Assembly: GCA_019242475.1 (NCBI GenBank)
Contig: JAFAVK010000073.1
Span: 1-51,972, forward strand
Direction of reading: 5' to 3'
DNA length: 51,972 bases
From: Acidobacteriota bacterium
Lineage (GTDB): Bacteria; Acidobacteriota; Blastocatellia; Pyrinomonadales; Pyrinomonadaceae
This document shows, in pieces, positions 17,566 through 25,989 of this stretch. Position numbers and translations under genes: made by a program. The notes beneath the pieces were generated by a model. The model was not told the origin of the DNA, searched no databases, and saw only the letters and a program-made list of their open reading frames with translations. Position 1 is the stretch's first letter, and each line of letters begins with the position of its first letter.

Positions 17566-20516
17566 TCGTTTGTATCTAATCGGATAGGCAACTGCTCAGT
17601 CGTAACCGGCACCCCTTGCCCGGCCGGCGTCAGCGTCACGGGGCCGAGCAGGCCGGAGTCGCGCGGCGCGAGCTTCGTCGCGTCGAAGAGGCCGTCGGCG
17701 CCGCGGTCTTCGGGCCGCCGCGCGGGGAAGTTCGTGTTGTAGAACTTCTTGTACTTCACGCCGCGCCGCTCCAGGTCGATGACGCGGTTGATGGCGAGGT
17801 TCGTGACCTCGACTTCGAGGGTGTTCGTGTTTTTCAAAAGCGCGCCGGGGATTCTCACGCGGAAGGGCGCAGTGATGAGCGTGCCCAACTCCCGGCCGTT
17901 GAGCCGGACGCGCGCCGTCTCGGCCACGCGCCCGAGGTCGAGAATCCAGTCGCCGCCCGGCCCCTGTGGCCTGTCGAACGTGAGCGCGTAACGCGCCGTG
18001 CCGGAGAAGACTTTGTAAGCGTCGCCTTCGAGTTTCGTCCACGAGGTCAACTCGTTCAGCCGCAGCGCGGGCGGGAGCGCCGGCCCGCCTTCCGTGAACT
18101 GCACAGACCACTCGCCGCCGAGCGGCCGCAGCTCGCCCACGGGCTGTAAGTACAGGAACGGCTCGCCGCGCTGCGCCGTGTCGAAGGTCTTCACGACGCA
18201 CGACTCGCCCGGCGCGAGCTGTAGATAAATCTCGCCGCGGCCGCCGCGGCCGTCGTTCAGCTGCGCGAACCCGGCCGCGCCCGTCAAGGGGTCGAAGATT
18301 GCGGCCGAGCGCGGGCGCGCGGCTAGCGGCACCCAACCTTGCACCGGCGCGTCGCCGCGGTTGAGGATGAAGTAGTAGTTGCCGCCCGGGTAAGCCCGGC
18401 GCGTGAAGCGCAGGCCCTGCCCGACCATCGCCTCGCGCCTCGTGCCGGCTTGCGCGAGGAGTTTCGTCAAGTTGTCGCCCAAGAGGAAACGCCCCGCGCC
18501 GACGCTCGCGCCGCGGACGCCCGGCGTGTTCGTGTCGTTGAAGTTGAGCTGTGCGACGAGCCGCCTGAAGGCCGCGCGCCGCGCGTCGAGATTTCCGAAG
18601 CCGGGCACGTCCGTCGGCAGGCTCTTGCGCACGACGACGGTCGCGCCCTGTCGGGCGAGCGCCGTCAACTTCTCGAACGTCTCGGCCGGGACGTAGCGCG
18701 TCTCCGGCAGCACGATGACCTTGTAGTTGAGCCCGCCCGCGCGGAGCGACCCGTTCGCGTAGGCGACGTTAGCAAGCTGTCTGTCCGAGATAAGGTCGAA
18801 GGCGTAGCCCGCATCTAAGAGCGCCTGCGCGTCCGCCTGCGTGATGCCCACGTCGTGGCCGCCGCCGACGTGGACGAGGCGCCCCTCCTTGCTCGGCTCC
18901 ATCCAGGTGTCGTGGATGGGGTAGTAGAGCAGCACGTCGTTGTCGGCGCGCCCCTGCTGCATGAAGGACTGCACGCGCGCGATGTAGCGGTTGAGCGCGG
19001 GGAAGTCTTTCCAGTCGGGCGACTGCGGGCCGAAGTGGACGGCGGCGTAGAAGAGCCAGCCCGGCCACGGGTCTCCGGGCGGCGAGAAGGCGAGGCCGTG
19101 GTAGACGACGTGGTTGATGCCGCCGAGGAAGTTGAGGTCAACGGCGCGCTTCACGTCGCCGAGCGAGGACGTGAAGTGCTCGTCGAGCCACGTCACGGTC
19201 TCGGCCGAGGCGAGCGTCTTGCCCGTCACGTCGGCGGCCGAAGAGGCGAACTTCATGCGGACGATGTCCGTGCCTTCGGTCTCGGGGATGTCGCTCTCGG
19301 CGTAGAGGTCGAGGATGTTGGCGGGCGAGCCGTGCGCCTGGTCGCGGACGATGGCGCCGCGCCTGTGCGCCCACTCGCGCCACGTCGCGGTGAAGCGGTC
19401 GCGCAGGAGGTCTGAGACGGTCTCGCGGAAGTCGTGGAGCACGCGCGCGTGTGCCTCCCCGTCGCCTTCACCGAGGAGCGCGGGAATCTGTTGTCTCAGG
19501 TCGTAGCCGCGGCGCGCCTTGAACTCTTCGAAGAACTTCGGCGTCCAGTCCGACTGCCCCTCGGCGTCGTCAACCTCGTAGGAGTCGTTGAAGAAGGCGC
19601 GCAGGCCGCGCACGTTGCGGCCCGCGAAAGCCCGGTCGAACTTACTGAAGTAATGCCCGAGCGCCTCGGCCGAGAAGTGGTCTACGACGTTGCCCTCGCC
19701 GCCGGGCGCGGCGCGCTCGACCTGCTTCCCGTGCCAGCCCTGGAAGACTCCGTAGAGCTTCCAGCGGCCGTCCGGCGCGACCCAGTCGAGCGTGCCGTCC
19801 GCGCCGACGCGCGCAGTGAGGTCGAGCGTCTCGCCCTTGTCCGAGTAGGCGATTAGCGCTTGCAGCGGCAGCGGCTTCTCGAAGCGCACCTGGTCGAGCG
19901 CCAGCTCTTGCAAATTCGGGTTCGAGCCGATGGGCTCGCGCAGGTCTTTGATATCGAGCCTGCGGCTGACTGCGCGCAGGAGGGGCTTCTGCACCAGGCG
20001 GACGGGCTCGCCCAGGCGCGCGCCGCCGCGCAGCTCCCAGGTCTTCGAGACCAAATCCTTGGCCGCGTCCTCGGCGTTAATCCAGGGGCCGCCGAAGGGC
20101 CAGCCCGTCCCCGTCGCCATGTCCACGCCGAGCCCGAGCCGGCTCGCCTCCCTGAGCGTGTGTTCGAGCATCCCGACCCACTCGGGCGAAAGGTACTGGA
20201 TGAACTTCGACTCCTCGCCGCGCACGCCGTAGATGGGCGTCAGCTCCATGCCGCCCAGGCCCGCCTGCTCGTACTGCGCCAGCGCCCAGGAGAGGTCGCG
20301 CCGGTTGACGGCGTTGCCCATCCACCACCAGCGCGTCCAGGGCTTCGACTGGCTCGTCAGGCGCGGCCAGGCGAGCGCCGCCGCCGTTTGCGGCACGCGC
20401 GCCGCGCCGCCGCGCCGCGCGCGTTGCGCGTAGACGGCCAACGGCGCGAGCATCTGTACGACGAGCAACAGCGAAGCGAAGGCGCGCGCCCTCGTGTGCA
20501 GTTTCGGCTTCGTCAA
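17562..20516 (-). CDS. GH106 alpha-L-rhamnosidase, exported
   Basis: This 984-residue protein has a signal peptide (cleavage near VYA-QRA). GH106 landmarks near the start are WTRWWWMGNAV, GLGGMELTPIYGVRG, DMATGTGWPFGGPW and later YLEYDS-equivalent FFNDSYEVDDAEGQSDWTP. The C-terminal part has a galactose-binding-like domain (DLGRVAETARVRLNGRELG, ending NRVIDLERRGVKYKKF). GH106 enzymes release L-rhamnose from rhamnogalacturonans, which matches the rhamnose catabolic genes to the right. The start is a TTG at 20516, supported by GGAGAG five bases upstream; no ATG fits better. The PL11 gene ends 21 bases upstream and the GH2 gene overlaps the end by four bases. Confidence 0.92.
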   Translation of the reverse strand: MTKPKLHTRARAFASLLLVVQMLAPLAVYAQRARRGGAARVPQTAAALAWPRLTSQSKPWTRWWWMGNAVNRRDLSWALAQYEQAGLGGMELTPIYGVRGEESKFIQYLSPEWVGMLEHTLREASRLGLGVDMATGTGWPFGGPWINAEDAAKDLVSKTWELRGGARLGEPVRLVQKPLLRAVSRRLDIKDLREPIGSNPNLQELALDQVRFEKPLPLQALIAYSDKGETLDLTARVGADGTLDWVAPDGRWKLYGVFQGWHGKQVERAAPGGEGNVVDHFSAEALGHYFSKFDRAFAGRNVRGLRAFFNDSYEVDDAEGQSDWTPKFFEEFKARRGYDLRQQIPALLGEGDGEAHARVLHDFRETVSDLLRDRFTATWREWAHRRGAIVRDQAHGSPANILDLYAESDIPETEGTDIVRMKFASSAADVTGKTLASAETVTWLDEHFTSSLGDVKRAVDLNFLGGINHVVYHGLAFSPPGDPWPGWLFYAAVHFGPQSPDWKDFPALNRYIARVQSFMQQGRADNDVLLYYPIHDTWMEPSKEGRLVHVGGGHDVGITQADAQALLDAGYAFDLISDRQLANVAYANGSLRAGGLNYKVIVLPETRYVPAETFEKLTALARQGATVVVRKSLPTDVPGFGNLDARRAAFRRLVAQLNFNDTNTPGVRGASVGAGRFLLGDNLTKLLAQAGTRREAMVGQGLRFTRRAYPGGNYYFILNRGDAPVQGWVPLAARPRSAAIFDPLTGAAGFAQLNDGRGGRGEIYLQLAPGESCVVKTFDTAQRGEPFLYLQPVGELRPLGGEWSVQFTEGGPALPPALRLNELTSWTKLEGDAYKVFSGTARYALTFDRPQGPGGDWILDLGRVAETARVRLNGRELGTLITAPFRVRIPGALLKNTNTLEVEVTNLAINRVIDLERRGVKYKKFYNTNFPARRPEDRGADGLFDATKLAPRDSGLLGPVTLTPAGQGVPVTTEQLPIRLDTNE

Positions 20517-20537
20517 TGTCTCTCTCCTTCTCGCTCG

Positions 20538-22499
20538 CTACTTCTTCAATTTCACTTCGACGATGTTCGGGCGCGGCGGCGGCTTCATGCCTTCGCCGAC
20601 GAAGAAACTCGTGTGCGGCGGCTGGTTGTAGCCGACGTTCTGCCAGGCGACGCTCAGGCGGTACTGCGGGTCGTGCATGAAGGTGTAGAAGCGGTGCTCG
20701 GTCGGGATGGTCGTCGTGTAGACGCGCAGCTCTTTGTTGTCCGCCGTGCGCCAGACGACCTCCTCGCGCCAGTCGCCGAAGAGGTCTGCGCTCAGGGCGG
20801 GCGTCGCCTTCGTGCCGTTGTTCGAGACGCACCCCTCGGCCGTGAGCAGCGTCGTCTCGGTCGAATCCTTCCAGTTCCACTTCGAGATGTAGTTGCGGTC
20901 GAGCAGCTCGCTCAAAGTGTCGCCGTCCCAGTAGACGCCGAAATTGCACGAGCGCGGCGTCGTCTTTGAAATCAGCTCGCCGCGCGCGTCGAAGAGGCCG
21001 AAGATGTCCGCGCCGCGCACCCAGCACTCGAAGCCGCTGTGCGTCGGGTCGATGTCCAGACAGAGCCCGCGGCCCGGCCCCTCGCCGTCCTCGCCCGCCT
21101 TGACCGAGGGCTTCTTCCAGAGAATCTGCCCCGTGCGCGCGTCGCGGAAGTGCGCGCCCGCGTCGTCGAAGCGCTCCTGTATGTCGAAGACTTCGAGCCC
21201 CGGCCGCGTCGGGTCGAGGTCTGAAAGATGCAGCGCGTCGCCGTGGCCGAGGCCGGTCGAATAAAGTCCCTTCCCGTCGTCGTCAACGACCATCGCGCCG
21301 TAGACGATCTCGTCGCGGCCGTCGCCGTCCACGTCGCCGACCGAGAGGTTGTGATTGCCCTGGCCGCTGAAAGCCTTGTTGCCGGGCGTGCCGTCTTCGC
21401 TGTCGAACGTCCAGACGCGCGTGAGTTTTCCGCCGCGCCAGTTCCATGCGGTCAGCACCGTGCGCGTGTAGTAGCCGCGCGACATGACGAGGCTCGGGCG
21501 TTTGCCGTCGAGGTAGGCGACGCACGCGAGGAAGCGGTCGGGGCGGTTGCCGTAGCCGTCGCCCCAGATTTGTGCAAGCTCTTCGGTCGTCGGCTCAAGT
21601 TTCGTCGGGTGGCGCGGCGGGATGAAGTTCGTCGTGGCGAGGGCCGCGCCCGTCAGGCCGTCGAAGACGGTGAGGTACTCCGGCCCTTTCAGGACGTAGC
21701 CGGCGGTGCTGTGCCGGCCGTTGCGGAACGTGGCGAAGGAGCCTTCGGGGCTGCGCCAGTCGGCGTTGGCGTCTCCGATAACTTTGCCGCGGCCGTCCAC
21801 GGTGCCGTCGGCGGTCTTGCAAGCGACCTCTGCGCGGCCGTCGCCGTCGAGGTCGTAGACCATGAACTGCGTGTAGTGCGCGCCCTCGCGGATGTTCTTG
21901 CCGAGGTTGATCGTCCAGAGGAGCCTGCCGTCCAACTTGTAAGCCTGAAGGATGGGCTCGGTCGTGAACCCCGCGCTCCCGTTGTCGCGCCCGCGCCCGA
22001 CCATGTGGACGACCAGCTCGTACTCGCCGTCGCCGTCGAGGTCTGCGGCCGAGGCGTCGTTCGGCGAATACCCTTGCGGCGTCTGCAAAGGGATCGAAAG
22101 GTACTGCCGCGCGGGCGCGTTCGCCGGGAGGGTGAAGGCCGCGCTCGGCGCTTCTTCCTTGCCCTTCAAGACCGGGCGGACGAAGTAAGAGTTCGACTTC
22201 GACAGGTCGGCTCGCGCGTCGATGAAGTTGGTCGGGCCGTCAATCGGCTTGTCGTTGAGCTTGACGGCGCGCGCGCCGCCGGTCGAGCGGTAGAGGTTGA
22301 AGGCGAGCGCGTCCGGGTCTGTCCCCAACAGGCGCCAGCCGACCCAGACCTTTCCGTCCTCCTGCCTCACGGCCACCACGCCGCGCCCGAGCGCCTCCAT
22401 CTGCCTCTGCGCCCTCGCGGGGAGCGCGGACAGGAGGAGGGCGGCGACGACGAACGTCCGTATGCCCGCCCGAAACCTTGACCTTGCCACGTCCTTCAT
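20538..22499 (-). CDS. PL11 rhamnogalacturonan lyase, exported
   Basis: This 653-residue protein has a signal peptide (cleavage near ARA-QRQ) and an N-terminal beta domain (GRGVVAVRQEDGKVWVGWRL, NLYRSTGG). An eight-bladed propeller with calcium loops follows: ADLDGDGEYELVVH, YDLDGDGRAEVACKTADGT, GDVDGDGRDEIVYGAMV and ADLFGDWREEVVWR. This matches YesW/YesX-type PL11 lyases along their full length. The enzyme cleaves the alpha-1,4 bond between rhamnose and galacturonate in the RG-I backbone by beta-elimination, leaving unsaturated ends for GH105. One base separates it from the tandem CE12 gene upstream. The ribosome site (GAAGTGAG) is inside the end of that gene. Confidence 0.93.
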   Translation of the reverse strand: MKDVARSRFRAGIRTFVVAALLLSALPARAQRQMEALGRGVVAVRQEDGKVWVGWRLLGTDPDALAFNLYRSTGGARAVKLNDKPIDGPTNFIDARADLSKSNSYFVRPVLKGKEEAPSAAFTLPANAPARQYLSIPLQTPQGYSPNDASAADLDGDGEYELVVHMVGRGRDNGSAGFTTEPILQAYKLDGRLLWTINLGKNIREGAHYTQFMVYDLDGDGRAEVACKTADGTVDGRGKVIGDANADWRSPEGSFATFRNGRHSTAGYVLKGPEYLTVFDGLTGAALATTNFIPPRHPTKLEPTTEELAQIWGDGYGNRPDRFLACVAYLDGKRPSLVMSRGYYTRTVLTAWNWRGGKLTRVWTFDSEDGTPGNKAFSGQGNHNLSVGDVDGDGRDEIVYGAMVVDDDGKGLYSTGLGHGDALHLSDLDPTRPGLEVFDIQERFDDAGAHFRDARTGQILWKKPSVKAGEDGEGPGRGLCLDIDPTHSGFECWVRGADIFGLFDARGELISKTTPRSCNFGVYWDGDTLSELLDRNYISKWNWKDSTETTLLTAEGCVSNNGTKATPALSADLFGDWREEVVWRTADNKELRVYTTTIPTEHRFYTFMHDPQYRLSVAWQNVGYNQPPHTSFFVGEGMKPPPRPNIVEVKLKK

Positions 22500-22500
22500 C

Positions 22501-24174
22501 TCACTTCGACTTCGAAGGCTTGTAGGCTTTGACCTCTTTGGCCTTCGCCGAGAAATATTTTTTGAGCGGGTCGCCCTTGATCGCTTTAAGTCCCGCGACG
22601 ACCGCCGCCGCGTTCAACTCCGCCCCGGCGCGGCTCGTGTGCGTGTGCTCGTCGGCGAAGAGCGGCTCGACCCTCTCCTGCCCCAACTCCTCGTAACGGC
22701 GCGCGATGATCTCGTTGAGGTCTACGAACGCGACCTTCTCCCGCCGCGCCACCTCCGCGGCCCAACCGGCGTAAGAGTCCGTGTCGCGCGCGACGCGCCC
22801 GTCCTTCCAAATCTTCCGCGGCACGAGCGAGCAGACAATCGGCGTCGCGCCCTTCGCGCGCGCGTCGGCGATGAACTTGCGCAGGTACCAGCCGTAGGTG
22901 TGAACCGTCTCGTGCTGTTTGGTCAGGAGATTGTCGATCTCCTCCGACTCCTCGCCCGTGCCGCGGATGCTGGCGCGTGCGCGCGAGTTGTCGTTGAGCG
23001 GGCCGGCGTCGTTGTGGCCGAACTGCATGAGGACGAAGTCGCCGGGCTTGAGCATCGCCAGCACGCGCTCCCAGTGGCCGCCGGTCAGGTACGTGCGGCT
23101 GCTCAGCCCGCCGACCGCGCGGTTCACGACGTTGATTTTTGCAGAGTCGAAGAAGTCAACCAGGGGCTCGCCCCAGCCCCACTGCCCGCCGCCGCCGTCG
23201 CCCTGCCCGTTGCGGACGGTCGAGTCGCCGATGAGAAAGAGGCTGGGAAGCTTCGGGTCGCGCGGCTCGGGCAGAGGACGCCGCGCGCGCGGCGTGACGT
23301 TCGCGTCCGCGCCCGGCGTGATGGCCTTGCCCGCCTCCGAAAGGTACGGGCAGAGCGGGCAGCCCTTCAGACGCTTCAACCCTTCGACGACCGACGCGGC
23401 GTTGAACTCGGCGCCGGCCGGGCTCGTGTGCGTGTGGTCGGGGCCGAAGAGCGGCTTGACCTTCTCCTCGCCGAGCGCTTCGTACTTGTCCGCGACGATG
23501 TTCGTCACGTCAACGAACTCGACGCCCGCTGCGCGCGCGATCTCCTCGGCCCACTGCCGGAACTGGCCGGAGCCGCGCTCGACCTTGCCGTCCTTCCAGA
23601 TGTTGCGCACGGTGAGCGAGAGGACGACGGGCGTCGCGCCCTTCGCCTTCACGTCGGCGATAAACTTGCGGTTGTACCAGCCGAAGGTGTGGACGACCTC
23701 CTTCGTGCCGTCGGGCTTCGTGACCTCTTTCGTCTCTTCGCCGAGTCCCGGCAGAGAGCCGCGCGCGCGCTCCGTGTCGAGCGGCCCGCCGTCGTTGTGC
23801 CCGAACTGTATGAGCACGAAGTCGCCCGCCTTCAAGTCCTGCAAGACCTTGTCCCAGAGCCCTTCGGTCAAAAACGTCCGGCTGCTCCGCCCCGCGCGCG
23901 CGCGGTTGAGGACGTTGATTTTTGAAGAGTCGAAGAAGGAGGCGAACGGGTCGCCCCACCCGAGCGCGCCGTTCGCGTTGTTGTTGGCGGTCGAGTCGCC
24001 GACGACGAAGAGCGTCGGGAGTTTTGGATTTGCGGGGCGCTGGATGGGCGGCGTCGGCAAAGGGGTCTGTGCGGCCGTTTGCGCCATGCAAATGAAAGGC
24101 GACAGGCAGACGGCGAGTAAGGCGAAGATGAAAGCCGCAAGGTTGTTTCTCAGTCGGTGCATGTGAACTCTCAT
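22501..24174 (-). CDS. Tandem two-domain rhamnogalacturonan acetylesterase (CE12)
   Basis: This 557-residue protein has a signal peptide and two SGNH-hydrolase domains of CE12 type, about residues 50-270 and 305-535. Domain 1 carries GDST (S61), QFGHND and PDHTHTS (D246, H249). Domain 2 carries GDST (S318), QFGHND and DEHTHTS, where the position of the catalytic aspartate is glutamate (E509) although D508 precedes it. The halves align along their length, including TYGWY/TFGWY and NIWKDG/KIWKDG, so the gene arose by internal duplication. CE12 enzymes remove acetyl groups from galacturonate in RG-I, opening the backbone to PL11. The start may be ATG 24174 or 24162; neither has a strong ribosome site. 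One base separates it from each neighbour. Confidence 0.91.
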   Translation of the reverse strand: MRVHMHRLRNNLAAFIFALLAVCLSPFICMAQTAAQTPLPTPPIQRPANPKLPTLFVVGDSTANNNANGALGWGDPFASFFDSSKINVLNRARAGRSSRTFLTEGLWDKVLQDLKAGDFVLIQFGHNDGGPLDTERARGSLPGLGEETKEVTKPDGTKEVVHTFGWYNRKFIADVKAKGATPVVLSLTVRNIWKDGKVERGSGQFRQWAEEIARAAGVEFVDVTNIVADKYEALGEEKVKPLFGPDHTHTSPAGAEFNAASVVEGLKRLKGCPLCPYLSEAGKAITPGADANVTPRARRPLPEPRDPKLPSLFLIGDSTVRNGQGDGGGGQWGWGEPLVDFFDSAKINVVNRAVGGLSSRTYLTGGHWERVLAMLKPGDFVLMQFGHNDAGPLNDNSRARASIRGTGEESEEIDNLLTKQHETVHTYGWYLRKFIADARAKGATPIVCSLVPRKIWKDGRVARDTDSYAGWAAEVARREKVAFVDLNEIIARRYEELGQERVEPLFADEHTHTSRAGAELNAAAVVAGLKAIKGDPLKKYFSAKAKEVKAYKPSKSK

Positions 24175-24175
24175 T

Positions 24176-25759
24176 TCAACGCTTGCCGGCGGTCGGGTCG
24201 GGCCAGTCGTCTGTGCGGAAGGGCGCGGCCGGCAGGCCCGCGTCGTTCGTCAGGTTCGGGTGGCGCGGGTTGTTGTTAAAGGCGTAGCGCGCGGCGACGG
24301 GCCGCGGCACGTCCGCAGACCAGACTTCGACTTTGTCCTTGCCGACGATGCGCGCCTCCGCCCAGTGCCACTTCCTGTCTTCACCCGCGACGGCGAACTC
24401 TTGCAATTTGTCGCCGTCGCGGATTCTCAAGCCCGCGCCCACCTCGTCGAACTTAAGGACGAGTTTGTCCCCGCCGGCTTTCATGCTCTGAAACATCGGC
24501 CCCGTCGCCGTCATCCGTCGGCCGTACACGTCGGCTAAGGCCCAGCGCGCCATGCGGCGCCCCACGTCGAGCTTGTCCTTCGGGTGTATGTCGTGCGCCT
24601 CGCCGATGTCGATGGTGACGACGAGCCCGGCGTTCCTCGTCGAGAGGGCCGTGCGCCGTTGCGCCTCGCGGACGTGGCTCCAAGCCTCGTCCGCGGGCTC
24701 GGGCCGTGGGTCGCGGTAGTTAGGAAGTTGGACGATGCCGAAGGGGAAATCGCCCTGACGCCAGCGCTCGCGCCACGCGCGAATCATCGTCGGCAGGAGG
24801 ATTCCGTACTGCTCGGCGCGCTCCTCGTTCGACTCGCCCTGATACCAGAAGGCGCCGCGGACGGGGAAGGGAATGAGCGGCTCAATCATGCCGTCGTAAA
24901 TGGACGAGGCGATGCGGTACTCGCGCAGGGCGTCGGGCACGGCCGGCGAGGGCGAGGGTCGCGCGCCCGCGGCCTTCGCCTTGTCCGCCTCCTCGCGCCA
25001 GCGCTTGATCTGCCCCTCGTACTCGACCTTCACGCGCGGACGCTCCTCGTCCCAAACCTTCGTGCGCTCGACCGTGGGTTTAAGTTCCGGGTTGGCGTTC
25101 AGGTACTCGACCGGCGTCCACGCTTCGGCCTGCGAGCCTCCGTAAGAAGAGTTGATGACGCCGATGGGGACGCCCAACTCATTCTGCAACTCGACGGCGA
25201 AGTAGTAGCCGGCGGCGGAGAAGTCTTTGACCGACTCGGGCGTGCACGCGGCCCAGGTGGCGAGCGGCGGTGGCTTGTGCTTGAAGGCGACCTGGCGGCT
25301 GACGTTGAAGAGCCTGATGTTCGGCTGATTGGCCGCGGCGATGGCTTCCTGTGCCTCCCTCGTCTCGGCCAACGTGAACTGCATGTTCGACTGGCCCGAG
25401 ACGAGCCACACCTCGCCGACGAGCACATTCTTCAACTCAATTTTGTTCTTACCCGCGACGGTCAACACGGCGGGCGTCGCGTTCGCGCGCAGAGGGTCGA
25501 GCCACACGCGCCAGCGCCCGTCGGCGCCCGCCGTCGTCCTTTTCGTCTGCCCCGCGAAGTTGACCGTGACCGCCTCTCCGGGCGAGGCCGTGCCCCAGAC
25601 GGGCACGCGCACGCCGCGCTGCAAGACCATCGAGTCGGAGAGCACGTCGGGCAGCGAGACCTCCGCGCGCACGCCCGCGGCCGAGCCGAGCACGACGAGC
25701 GCCGCCGCGAAAAGGAAAGCGGTTGCGTAAGCGATTCTCTTCGAGACCTGGGAGCGCAT
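24176..25759 (-). CDS. Sialate O-acetylesterase-family carbohydrate esterase, exported
   Basis: This 527-residue protein has a signal peptide and an N-terminal beta domain (VLSDSMVLQRGVRVPVWGTA). An SGNH catalytic domain follows: VWLVSGQSNMQF (nucleophile serine), INSSYGGSQAEAW, AFWYQGESNE and DIGEAHDIHPKDK (Asp-x-x-His). Members named sialate O-acetylesterase are often encoded with pectin and xylan enzymes, where they deacetylate plant sugars; that role is more likely here than sialic acid. It is the first gene of the RG-I operon. I chose ATG 25759 with GGAGAGGG upstream rather than GTG 25774, which would include that ribosome site in the coding region. The LacI-type palindrome lies 29 bases upstream of the start. 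Confidence 0.9.
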   Translation of the reverse strand: MRSQVSKRIAYATAFLFAAALVVLGSAAGVRAEVSLPDVLSDSMVLQRGVRVPVWGTASPGEAVTVNFAGQTKRTTAGADGRWRVWLDPLRANATPAVLTVAGKNKIELKNVLVGEVWLVSGQSNMQFTLAETREAQEAIAAANQPNIRLFNVSRQVAFKHKPPPLATWAACTPESVKDFSAAGYYFAVELQNELGVPIGVINSSYGGSQAEAWTPVEYLNANPELKPTVERTKVWDEERPRVKVEYEGQIKRWREEADKAKAAGARPSPSPAVPDALREYRIASSIYDGMIEPLIPFPVRGAFWYQGESNEERAEQYGILLPTMIRAWRERWRQGDFPFGIVQLPNYRDPRPEPADEAWSHVREAQRRTALSTRNAGLVVTIDIGEAHDIHPKDKLDVGRRMARWALADVYGRRMTATGPMFQSMKAGGDKLVLKFDEVGAGLRIRDGDKLQEFAVAGEDRKWHWAEARIVGKDKVEVWSADVPRPVAARYAFNNNPRHPNLTNDAGLPAAPFRTDDWPDPTAGKR

Positions 25760-25787
25760 GCCGACCCTCTCCACTAAAGATTGAACG

Positions 25788-25803
25788 GGTAAAGCGGTTT
25801 ACC
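25788..25803. promoter_or_regulatory. LacI-type operator before the RG-I operon
   Basis: GGTAAAGCGGTTTACC is a palindrome with a central CG, the form recognised by LacI-family repressors. Its inner 14 bases (25789-25802) fit GTNAANCGNTTNAC exactly, as does the site at 35691. It lies 29 bases upstream of the first start codon of the eight-gene minus-strand operon. A possible -10 hexamer (TAGAAT on the minus strand, 25882-25887) lies about 80 bases upstream of it, without a convincing -35. Confidence 0.7.
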
Positions 25804-25908
25804 GGGCGGCCGCACCACGGACGCCTCCGGCCAACGCTTCGGCCCAACGGTCGTACAAGGTTTCTATTGCTGGGGGCTCTGATTCTAAACCGAGTCGGGG
25901 GAAGAGGG

Positions 25909-25988
25909 AAGTGATGAATGAGGAGTGATGAATGATGAATCTCTCGACACGGCGATATTCATCATTCATCACTCCTCATTCATCACTT
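25909..25988. terminator. Perfect 32-bp inverted repeat built of seven-base words
   Basis: Arms 25909-25940 and 25957-25988 are exact reverse complements with a 16-base loop. The left arm reads in seven-base steps such as GTGATGA, ATGAGGA, GTGATGA, ATGATGA. The right arm ends two bases from the stop codon of the minus-strand CE12 gene, so it may terminate that transcript. The remaining 25804-25908 stretch separates it from the operator of the next operon and shows no gene. Confidence 0.65.
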
Positions 25989-25989
25989 C

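Noticed and set aside
18855..21224. Plus-strand open frames opposite the GH106 and PL11 genes
   Set aside because: Antisense shadows lacking motifs; the minus-strand genes are complete and conserved.
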